A stretch of 6,791 nucleotides of DNA, from the NCBI GenBank assembly GCA_017828835.1, contig JAGAEK010000027.1, positions 1 through 6,791 of the forward strand, in the 5' to 3' direction. Under the pieces are notes generated by a model, which had not been told where the DNA came from, made no database searches, and worked only from the letters and a program-made list of their open reading frames with translations. Positions 1 to 5,516 of this stretch are shown piece by piece. Each line of letters begins with the position of its first letter. The stretch's first letter is position 1. A program made the position numbers and the translations under genes. Source of the stretch: Oscillospiraceae bacterium. GTDB lineage: Bacteria; Bacillota; Clostridia; Oscillospirales; Ruminococcaceae.

Positions 1-572
1 TAAACGGTGTTATACGTCCCGGGATAATACATAGAATAGATAAGGATACAAGCGGACTTTTGGTCGTTGCAAAGACGGATGCAGCACATTTGAATCTTGC
101 CGAACAAGTCAAGGCGCATAGCTTTACAAGAATATATGAGGCGATAGCGGTCGGAAACATCAAGGAAAATGAAGGATTTGTGGAGGCGCCGATAGGCAGA
201 GACGAAAAAAACCGCAAAAAAATGGCGGTTACGAATAAAAACTCGAAATATGCGTATACGATGTATAAAGTCGTGTGCAGATATGAAGGTTACACTCGAA
301 TTGAACTTATATTGAAGACGGGCAGAACGCATCAGATAAGAACTCACATGGCGTATATCGGGCATCCGCTGGCGGGAGACGAGGTCTACGGAGGCAGAAG
401 GACGCTTTCGAGCGCCGAAAAGAAAATAAAAGGTCAATGTCTTCATGCGAAAAAGCTTGGTTTTATACATCCGGTAAGCGGAGAATATATGGAGTTTGAA
501 GCGCCGATGCCGGAATATTTTGTTGAATTTGAAAATATTCTTAAGAAAAAACAAGATTTATATAAAGACTGA
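1..572 (+). CDS. RluA/RluD-family 23S rRNA pseudouridine synthase, 3' part (5' end outside window)
   Basis: This enzyme isomerises specific uridines of 23S rRNA to pseudouridine in the cytoplasm. The reading frame is open from base 3, giving about 189 visible residues against roughly 300 for the family, so the S4 domain and the first part of the catalytic domain lie upstream of the window. The signature HRIDKDTSGLL is encoded at 30-62, and its first Asp (39-41) is the expected catalytic aspartate. The downstream motif GRTHQIRTH (321-347), followed by GHPLAGDEVYG, is typical of RluA-type enzymes. An in-frame TTG at 60 is only an internal Leu of the signature motif, not a start. The gene is followed at once by the transketolase genes and probably shares their mRNA. 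Family assignment is secure. Whether it is the RluD orthologue or another RluA paralogue cannot be told without the N-terminus. Confidence 0.93.
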   Translation, partial: NGVIRPGIIHRIDKDTSGLLVVAKTDAAHLNLAEQVKAHSFTRIYEAIAVGNIKENEGFVEAPIGRDEKNRKKMAVTNKNSKYAYTMYKVVCRYEGYTRIELILKTGRTHQIRTHMAYIGHPLAGDEVYGGRRTLSSAEKKIKGQCLHAKKLGFIHPVSGEYMEFEAPMPEYFVEFENILKKKQDLYKD

Positions 573-579
573 GAAAGGA
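573..579 (+). promoter_or_regulatory. Ribosome binding site deciding the start of transketolase subunit A
   Basis: GAAAGGA at 573-579 is the only Shine-Dalgarno-like sequence before the gene. It is 1 base from the first ATG (581), which is too close, and 10 bases from the second in-frame ATG (590), which is usable. This favours 590 as the real start. Confidence 0.6.
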
Positions 580-589
580 AATGTTGAAA

Positions 590-1432
590 ATGGATAAGAA
601 CAAAAGAAAACAGTTGGAGATCACGGCTTGTAAAATAAGGATGAGTATAATAGACGAGATTTATTATGCGAAATCGGGACATCCCGGCGGTTCTCTTTCG
701 ATGACGGATATTCTGACTTATCTATATTTTGAAGAGATGAAAACGGACCCGAAAGATCCTTCCTGGGCAGACAGAGACCGTTTCGTACTTTCAAAGGGAC
801 ACTGTGCTCCGGCGCTTTACGCAGCGCTTGCGCACAAAGGATTTTTCCCTGTGGAATATTTGAAGACTTTGCGCAAGCCGGGCTCGTTCTTGCAAGGTCA
901 CCCCGATAAAAAGGGTACTCCGGGAGTTGAAGTTACTTCAGGATCGTTGGGACAGGGTGTTTCCGCGGCGACGGGTATCGCGCTTGCCGGAAAGCTGGAT
1001 AATAAAGATTACAGAGTATACGCGGTTTTGGGCGACGGCGAGATAGAAGAAGGACAGGTTTGGGAAGCGGCGATGTTTGCCGCGCATAAAAAACTTGACA
1101 ATCTCTGTATAGTTGTCGATAATAACGGACTTCAGATAGACGGAAAAATAACCGAGGTATGTTCTCCTTGTCCGATACCCGAGAAATTCGCGGCATTCGG
1201 ATTTTACACTATCGTGATCAACGCGCATGATTTTGACGAAATAGAAGCGGCGTTCAAAAAGGCGAGAGAGGTAAAAGGTAAACCTACCGCGATAATCGCG
1301 CTTTCGACTAAAGGAAAAGGCGTTTCGTTTATGGAAGACCAGGTGTCCTGGCACGGAGCGGCTCCTAATGACGAGCAGTACGCGCAGGCGATGGAAGAAC
1401 TCAGCAAGCATTTGGAAGAGATCAGTAAGTAG
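590..1432 (+). CDS. Transketolase, N-terminal (ThDP pyrophosphate-binding) subunit
   Basis: This is the N-terminal half of a split transketolase. Together with the next gene it transfers two-carbon ketol units between sugar phosphates in the non-oxidative pentose phosphate pathway, using thiamine diphosphate and a divalent metal in the cytoplasm. The 280-residue product shows GHPGGSLS (30-37), LSKGH (68-71), TSGSLGQG (117-123), and the ThDP/metal motif running from GDGE (148-151) to DNN (177-179). SWHG near residue 255 matches the end of this domain in full-length transketolases. The length suits a stand-alone N-terminal subunit; single-chain enzymes are about 660 residues. An ATG at 581 would add three residues (MLK), but it lies 1 base from the ribosome binding site, so 590 is preferred. 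The gene starts 17 bases after the pseudouridine synthase stop, and the C-terminal subunit follows after 10 bases. A dihydroxyacetone synthase-like specificity cannot be excluded by eye. Confidence 0.95.
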   Translation: MDKNKRKQLEITACKIRMSIIDEIYYAKSGHPGGSLSMTDILTYLYFEEMKTDPKDPSWADRDRFVLSKGHCAPALYAALAHKGFFPVEYLKTLRKPGSFLQGHPDKKGTPGVEVTSGSLGQGVSAATGIALAGKLDNKDYRVYAVLGDGEIEEGQVWEAAMFAAHKKLDNLCIVVDNNGLQIDGKITEVCSPCPIPEKFAAFGFYTIVINAHDFDEIEAAFKKAREVKGKPTAIIALSTKGKGVSFMEDQVSWHGAAPNDEQYAQAMEELSKHLEEISK

Positions 1433-1435
1433 GAG
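1431..1435 (+). promoter_or_regulatory. Ribosome binding site of transketolase subunit B, overlapping the stop of subunit A
   Basis: AGGAG begins inside the TAG stop codon (1430-1432) of the upstream subunit and sits 7 bases before the ATG at 1443. The overlap suggests coupled translation of the two subunits, which would help keep them in equal amounts. It also fixes the start at 1443, although the same frame stays open upstream to 1368. Confidence 0.8.
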
Positions 1436-1442
1436 TGATAAT

Positions 1443-2390
1443 ATGTCTGATATAGTAAAAAAAGCAACTCGTGAAAGTTACGGCGAAGCTCTTGCCGAGA
1501 TAGGAGAAAAGTATCCTCAGGTCGTCGTATTGGACGCCGATCTTGCAGGAGCGACAAAAACAGCGACGTTCAAAAAGAAATATCCCGATAGATTTATCGA
1601 CTGCGGAATAGCGGAGGCAAATATGATCGACGTTGCCGCGGGACTTGCGGCATGCGGAAAGATACCGTTTGCGAGCTCCTTTGCGATGTTTGCGGCGGGA
1701 AGAGCCTATGAGCAGGTCAGGAACGGTGTGGGATACCCTCATCTTAACGTAAAAATAGGAGCGTCTCACGCGGGGATCTCCGTCGGAGAAGACGGAGCAA
1801 CACACCAGTGCAACGAAGATATCGCATTGATGAGAACGATTCCGGGAATGGTAGTATTGAGCCCGTCCGACGACGTTGAGACGAAGGCGGCGGTAAGGGC
1901 GGCTGCGGAATACGTCGGTCCCGTATATATCAGAACGAGCAGATATTCCGCGCCGATAATAAACACGGATCCGAATTATAAATTTGAGATCGGTAAAGGA
2001 ATACTTATAAAAGACGGTAAAGATATAACGATAGTCGCGACTGGAATAATGGTCGCTGAGGCGAAGACGGCTGCAGAAGCACTTGAAAAAGACGGCATAA
2101 GCGCAAGAGTTATAAACATACACACTATAAAGCCGATAGACCGTGAGATGATAATCAAAGCGGCGAAAGAGACCGGAGCGATAGTAACGGTCGAAGAGCA
2201 TTCAATTATCGGCGGACTCGGAGAAGCGGTGGCGGCGGTCACGGCGGACGAGTGTCCCGTAAAAGTGAAGAAGATAGGGGTAACGGATTCGTTCGGATAT
2301 TCAGCCCCCGCATCGGTAATACTCAAAGATTTCGGGCTTTGTGCTGAAAATATAGCGGCTGAGGCGAAGAAACTTTTCAATAATAAGTAA
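1443..2390 (+). CDS. Transketolase, C-terminal (pyrimidine-binding) subunit
   Basis: This is the second half of the split transketolase: the pyrimidine-binding domain followed by the transketolase C-terminal domain, 315 residues in all. The GIAEANM motif carries Glu58, the expected glutamate that activates the ThDP aminopyrimidine ring. SFAMFAAGRAYEQVRN (79-94), GASHAGISVGEDGATHQ (107-122) and RTIPGMVVLSP (131-141) match the same domain in transketolase and DXS relatives. The C-terminal domain shows IHTIKPID (226-233) and VEEHSIIGGLGEAV (250-263). Acetoin or pyruvate dehydrogenase beta subunits share the fold, but the pairing with a transketolase N-terminal subunit and the specific motifs favour transketolase. 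The ATG at 1443 is chosen because it follows AGGAG by 7 bases. The frame upstream of it, to 1368, would overlap subunit A and encode an Arg/Ser-rich stretch unlike the family. A hairpin follows the stop. Confidence 0.95.
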   Translation: MSDIVKKATRESYGEALAEIGEKYPQVVVLDADLAGATKTATFKKKYPDRFIDCGIAEANMIDVAAGLAACGKIPFASSFAMFAAGRAYEQVRNGVGYPHLNVKIGASHAGISVGEDGATHQCNEDIALMRTIPGMVVLSPSDDVETKAAVRAAAEYVGPVYIRTSRYSAPIINTDPNYKFEIGKGILIKDGKDITIVATGIMVAEAKTAAEALEKDGISARVINIHTIKPIDREMIIKAAKETGAIVTVEEHSIIGGLGEAVAAVTADECPVKVKKIGVTDSFGYSAPASVILKDFGLCAENIAAEAKKLFNNK

Positions 2391-2394
2391 TAAA

Positions 2395-2429
2395 AAATCG
2401 GCCTCCGAGTTTGATTCGGAAGCCGATTT
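2395..2429. terminator. Shared intrinsic terminator between convergent genes, stronger on the minus strand
   Basis: An inverted repeat has arms at 2395-2408 and 2416-2429 (14 positions each) and a 7-base loop. It lies between the transketolase stop (2390) and the phosphoesterase stop (2445, minus strand). Read on the minus strand, all 14 positions pair, one of them as U-G, and the A-run at 2392-2397 becomes a six-U tract at the stem base: a textbook Rho-independent terminator about 15 bases past that gene's stop. Read on the plus strand, the same position (C2403/A2421) is a mismatch and only three U's occur before a C, so termination of the transketolase transcript should be weaker. Confidence 0.88.
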
Positions 2430-2444
2430 CAGTTGATATAGGAA

Positions 2445-3263
2445 TTATTTTGAATGCAGAGTTACAACGACGATCTCGGGATAATTAAAGAGACGCAGAG
2501 GAAACTCGCTTGAACCGAGTCCGCGGCTGATGACCATTGTGGTATTGTTTAAAGAATGCATACCTTCCGTGTATTTCGGGAACAGACCTTCTGCGGTAGA
2601 GTAGAGACCTCCGACCCAGGGAAGCCGCCACTGTCCGCCGTGAGCGTGGCCGGAGAAGACCAGGTCCGCTCCTGCTTCGGAATATAATTCAAGGTTTTCG
2701 GGGTAATGCGCGAGAAGCATAGAAAAGGTATCGGAAGAGAACAAACTTTTTTGAGTTTCGGTCGGTAAAACGGGCAATTTTGCTTTAAAACCTACTACCG
2801 AGATCGAATCGTCTCCGCGGATGATTTCGGTCGCTTGGTTCTCTAAAATCGCGATATGACCGGATACGGAGGTTTTGAACTCGGAATATATATCGGGAAT
2901 GGAATACTCATGATTTCCGGGAGCGAAATAAATATCATACTGTTCCGAAAGATCGAGAACAAATTTAACGATATTCTGCAAATTATTATGTCTGCGGTCG
3001 ATCAGGTCGCCGGTAATAAATATCGCGTCGGGATCGATCTCGTTTATTTTCTTTGTGAGGCGCGCGTTGTTTCTGCCGAATTCCTTGTTATGAAGGTCGG
3101 AAATCTGAAGAACGGTAAAGCCGTCGAAACTTTCCGGAATTTTTTCGGATTCATAGGAAAAGTTTGAGACGGTAAGGTAATTGTTTTGGAAATAACAGAA
3201 GACGAAAAACGCAATTATGAAAAATGCGACAACTGATAATTTGATGATCAAACGTCTGGACAT
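2445..3263 (-). CDS. Membrane-anchored calcineurin-like metallophosphoesterase (YkuE/YaeI type)
   Basis: This is a 272-residue binuclear-metal phosphoesterase. The metal-ligand motifs appear in family order: SDLH (Asp56, His58), GDLID (Asp86), GNHE (Asn117, His118), His186 in LLAHYPE, and GHAHGGQW (His206, His208). The N-terminus is SRR plus Lys8 followed by a hydrophobic segment (about 5-25), then about 20 residues before the catalytic domain. With positive charge inside, the enzyme would sit on the outer face of the membrane. There is no clear signal peptidase or lipobox site, so an uncleaved anchor is likely. Related proteins (YkuE, YaeI, LpxG) act on phosphodiesters or lipid-linked substrates; the substrate here is not deducible. 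The ATG follows AAAGGAGGAG, with GGAG 9 bases away. The gene is monocistronic, with its own promoter and a strong terminator. Family is certain, cellular role is not. Confidence 0.93.
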   Translation of the reverse strand: MSRRLIIKLSVVAFFIIAFFVFCYFQNNYLTVSNFSYESEKIPESFDGFTVLQISDLHNKEFGRNNARLTKKINEIDPDAIFITGDLIDRRHNNLQNIVKFVLDLSEQYDIYFAPGNHEYSIPDIYSEFKTSVSGHIAILENQATEIIRGDDSISVVGFKAKLPVLPTETQKSLFSSDTFSMLLAHYPENLELYSEAGADLVFSGHAHGGQWRLPWVGGLYSTAEGLFPKYTEGMHSLNNTTMVISRGLGSSEFPLRLFNYPEIVVVTLHSK

Positions 3264-3306
3264 TACTATTATCTCCTCCTTTTGGAAAATACTTGTAATA
3301 AGTAAT

Positions 3307-3334
3307 ATTATACTATATAATTATTTATAATCAA
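3307..3334 (-). promoter_or_regulatory. Predicted sigma-A promoter of the metallophosphoesterase gene
   Basis: On the minus strand, a -35 box TTGATT (3334 to 3329, 4 of 6 to consensus) and a perfect -10 box TATAAT (3312 to 3307) are separated by 16 bases in very AT-rich DNA. Transcription would start near 3300, giving a leader of roughly 35-40 bases that contains the AAAGGAGGAG ribosome binding site (3273-3282). Confidence 0.72.
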
Positions 3335-3399
3335 GTGGCAACGCGGAATACGGAGAAATATAAACAAATCGTTAAATTATATTTTTTGTTTTTTTCTTG

Positions 3400-3428
3400 T
3401 TGGAATAGTAAAAAAAATGATGTATAAT
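3400..3428 (+). promoter_or_regulatory. Predicted sigma-A promoter of the glyA operon
   Basis: A -35 box TTGGAA (3400-3405, 4 of 6 to consensus) and a perfect -10 box TATAAT (3423-3428) are 17 bases apart. Runs of T just upstream (3381-3395) could act as an UP-element-like A/T tract. Transcription would start near 3435, leaving a leader of about 28 bases before the ATG at 3463, too short for a riboswitch. The ribosome binding site GAGGAG (3448-3453) has a 9-base spacer. I found no PurR-box-like sequence here. Confidence 0.72.
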
Positions 3429-3462
3429 AAAAATATAAAAATAGATTGAGGAGAAAGATCGT

Positions 3463-4716
3463 ATGGAAAATTATGTATCTGAGACGATCGGCTATTTAAG
3501 AAATTTTGACGCGGAAGTAGCCGATGCAATGAATGAAGAGTTCAAAAGACAAAAAAGAAATATTGAGCTCATAGCTTCGGAAAATACGGTTTCTACTGCC
3601 GTTTTGGCGGCTATGGGAAGCATATTGACGAATAAATACGCCGAAGGATATCCCGGCCACAGATATTACGGCGGATGTGAAAAGGTCGATATAATCGAAG
3701 ACCTTGCGATTTCGAGAGCAAAGCAGCTTTTCGGAGCCGATCACGTGAACGTGCAGCCGCATTCCGGAGCGCAGGCAAATCTTGCGGTGTATTTTGCGCT
3801 TCTTGAACACGGAGACACCGTGCTCGGAATGAGTCTTGCAAACGGAGGTCACCTCACACACGGATCTCCCGTGAATATGTCGGGAAAGAACTATAATTTT
3901 ATAGCTTACGGATTAGACCCGGTAACGCAGAGGATAAATTATGATGAAGTCAGAAGGCTTGCGCTTGAAAACAAGCCGAAGCTGATAGTTGCCGGCGCAA
4001 GCGCATACCCGAGAGAGATCGATTTTAAAAAGTTCAGAGAGATCGCTGACGAGTGCGGCGCATACCTTATGGTCGATATGGCGCATATAGCCGGACTTGT
4101 AGCGGCGGGACTTCATATGTCGCCGGTGCCTTATGCGGACGTCGTTACTTCGACGACTCACAAGACGCTGAGAGGTCCGAGAGGCGGTATGATAATGTGC
4201 CGTGAAGAGTTTGCAAAGAAGATAGACAAGGCGATATTCCCCGGGACGCAAGGCGGTCCGCTCATGCATATAATCGCAGGTAAAGCGGTTTGCTTCGGGG
4301 AAGCGTTAAAGGATGATTTTAAAGTTTATGCAAAAGGTATCGTCGATAACGCGAAGGCACTTGAGATCGCATTGAAAAAGCGCGGATTCGATCTTGTTTC
4401 CGGCGGTACGGACAACCATCTGCTGCTGCTTGATCTGCGCAGTATGAAGATCACGGGAAAAGAGCTTGAGCAGAAACTTGACGAAGTCTTTATAACGGTG
4501 AACAAGAACTCGATACCCAACGATCCCGAGAAGCCGACGGTAACGAGCGGAGTCAGAATAGGAACTCCCGTAATTACCGGCAGAGGAATGACGACCGCGG
4601 ATATGGACGAGATAGCGGAATATATTTATCTTGCGGCGACAGATTTTGATAACAGTGCGGACAAGATAAGGACCGGAGTAGAGAAACTCTGCGAGAAATA
4701 CCCCATATACAGATAG
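3463..4716 (+). CDS. glyA: Serine hydroxymethyltransferase
   Basis: This PLP enzyme interconverts serine plus tetrahydrofolate with glycine plus 5,10-methylene-tetrahydrofolate in the cytoplasm. It is the main source of one-carbon units for purine, thymidylate and methionine synthesis. The 417-residue product has the normal bacterial length. It shows LIASEN (36-41), YAEGYPGHRYYGG (59-71), the cofactor-binding DMAHIAGL (Asp205, His208), STTHKTLRGPRGG with the Schiff-base Lys234, and SGVRIGTP with Arg366, the expected substrate-carboxylate ligand. The ATG is 9 bases after GAGGAG and follows a clear promoter. It is the first gene of a probable three-gene unit, with the esterase starting 10 bases after its stop. 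Nothing appears truncated or mutated. Confidence 0.98.
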   Translation: MENYVSETIGYLRNFDAEVADAMNEEFKRQKRNIELIASENTVSTAVLAAMGSILTNKYAEGYPGHRYYGGCEKVDIIEDLAISRAKQLFGADHVNVQPHSGAQANLAVYFALLEHGDTVLGMSLANGGHLTHGSPVNMSGKNYNFIAYGLDPVTQRINYDEVRRLALENKPKLIVAGASAYPREIDFKKFREIADECGAYLMVDMAHIAGLVAAGLHMSPVPYADVVTSTTHKTLRGPRGGMIMCREEFAKKIDKAIFPGTQGGPLMHIIAGKAVCFGEALKDDFKVYAKGIVDNAKALEIALKKRGFDLVSGGTDNHLLLLDLRSMKITGKELEQKLDEVFITVNKNSIPNDPEKPTVTSGVRIGTPVITGRGMTTADMDEIAEYIYLAATDFDNSADKIRTGVEKLCEKYPIYR

Positions 4717-4726
4717 GAGAAAAAAT

Positions 4727-5482
4727 ATGGCGGTATTCAAAGGAGATTTGTTTTCAAAGACGCTGCCGATGGAAGTCGGAGTAACTGTAATAATGCCGGA
4801 AGATCGGCTTATGAGCGGGATTCGCGGCCTTCCGAAAGTGTTGTATCTTCTTCACGGGCTGACTGACAACAACTCCGCTTGGTCAAGGTTCACGAACGTT
4901 GAAAGATACCTTCACGGTAAAAACGTGGCGGTGGTAATGCCTGACGGAAACCACGGATTTTACACTGACGGAAAAACGAGCGGAGCATATTTTACATTTG
5001 TGAGCAAAGAACTGCCGAAGCTGATCGGAGAGATGTTTAAGGTAAGCGAAGATCCGAAAGATACTTATATAAGCGGACTTTCGATGGGCGGCTACGGCGC
5101 GCTGAAATGCGCGTTGACGTATCCCGAAAACTATGCGGGGTGTGCGGCTTTTTCATCGCTTACGGATATGAAAGAATATATAAACTCGAATGATATTATA
5201 GCCAGGAGAATCGGACAGTCGCTGTTCGGAACGGACGCGGCGGAGCCGAACCGTGGGGACGATTTGTTTGAGCTTGCACGTAACAGAGCGGAAAAGTCGG
5301 TAAAATTGCCTGATATATATATGACTTGCGGCAGGAGCGACGTACTTTATAATCAAAACGAACGGTTTGCCGAACATTTGAACTCTCTCGGAATACCTGT
5401 TGAATTTGAGTCTTGGGAAGGCACTCATGATTGGGGATTTTGGGATATTTCGATAAAAAAGGCGATAGAAAGATTTTTCTGA
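4727..5482 (+). CDS. Alpha/beta-hydrolase esterase of the FrmB / tributyrin esterase (EstA) family
   Basis: This is a 251-residue serine hydrolase expected to cleave short-chain acyl or aryl esters. The nucleophile elbow GLSMGG gives Ser119. CGRSD gives Asp205 and EGTHDW gives His234, completing the triad in the usual order. LLHGL (41-45) should form the oxyanion-hole loop, and MPDGNHGFY (71-79) matches a conserved family segment. There is no signal peptide or membrane segment, so it is cytoplasmic. The family includes S-formylglutathione hydrolase and Firmicute tributyrin or acetyl-xylan-type esterases; the shorter, single-domain form here resembles the Firmicute esterases more. AGGAG (4715-4719) overlaps the glyA stop and lies 7 bases before the ATG, so translation is probably coupled to glyA. 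The natural substrate is unknown. TGA is followed directly by TAA, giving tandem stops. Confidence 0.9.
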   Translation: MAVFKGDLFSKTLPMEVGVTVIMPEDRLMSGIRGLPKVLYLLHGLTDNNSAWSRFTNVERYLHGKNVAVVMPDGNHGFYTDGKTSGAYFTFVSKELPKLIGEMFKVSEDPKDTYISGLSMGGYGALKCALTYPENYAGCAAFSSLTDMKEYINSNDIIARRIGQSLFGTDAAEPNRGDDLFELARNRAEKSVKLPDIYMTCGRSDVLYNQNERFAEHLNSLGIPVEFESWEGTHDWGFWDISIKKAIERFF

Positions 5483-5504
5483 TAAGACGATAACGGTGTA
5501 AAAT

Positions 5505-5510
5505 GGGGGG
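5505..5510 (+). promoter_or_regulatory. Unusual all-G ribosome binding site of rarA
   Basis: Six consecutive G's end 6 bases before the ATG at 5517. No AGGAGG-type sequence is present in the 34-base gap. A G run can pair with the CCUCC anti-Shine-Dalgarno through one G-U wobble, so it can serve as a ribosome binding site, but it differs from every other gene in the window. Confidence 0.6.
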
Positions 5511-5516
5511 ATCCGA

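Noticed and set aside
938..1411. A 157-codon minus-strand open frame opposite the transketolase N-terminal subunit.
   Set aside because: It has an Arg/Phe/Tyr-rich composition, no recognisable domain, and is fully contained in a secure gene.
1368..1442. A longer N-terminus for the transketolase C-terminal subunit.
   Set aside because: The extra 25 residues overlap the upstream gene, are Arg/Ser-rich and unlike the family, and the AGGAG site correctly spaced for ATG 1443 fixes the shorter start.
1422..2201. A 259-codon open frame on the minus strand, antisense to the transketolase C-terminal subunit.
   Set aside because: Its product is full of Arg, Tyr, Ser and Cys in a low-complexity pattern, has no family motif, and lies wholly opposite a conserved gene. 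It results from the NCG-rich codon use of the sense strand.
2856..3167. A 103-codon plus-strand frame within the phosphoesterase gene.
   Set aside because: It is antisense to the conserved catalytic core, with no ribosome binding site or family motif.
3371..3400. The T-rich stretch upstream of glyA as an intrinsic terminator.
   Set aside because: No GC-rich hairpin precedes the T runs, and no plus-strand gene ends nearby that would need one.
3429..3462. A glycine, tetrahydrofolate or other riboswitch in the glyA leader.
   Set aside because: The leader after the predicted start site is only about 28 bases and has no stem-loops, too short for any known aptamer.
5476..5504. A separate promoter for rarA using TAAAAT at 5499-5504.
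   Set aside because: The matching -35 position (TTTCTG, about 5476-5481) is poor, and the transcript would start too close to the ATG to include the ribosome binding site.
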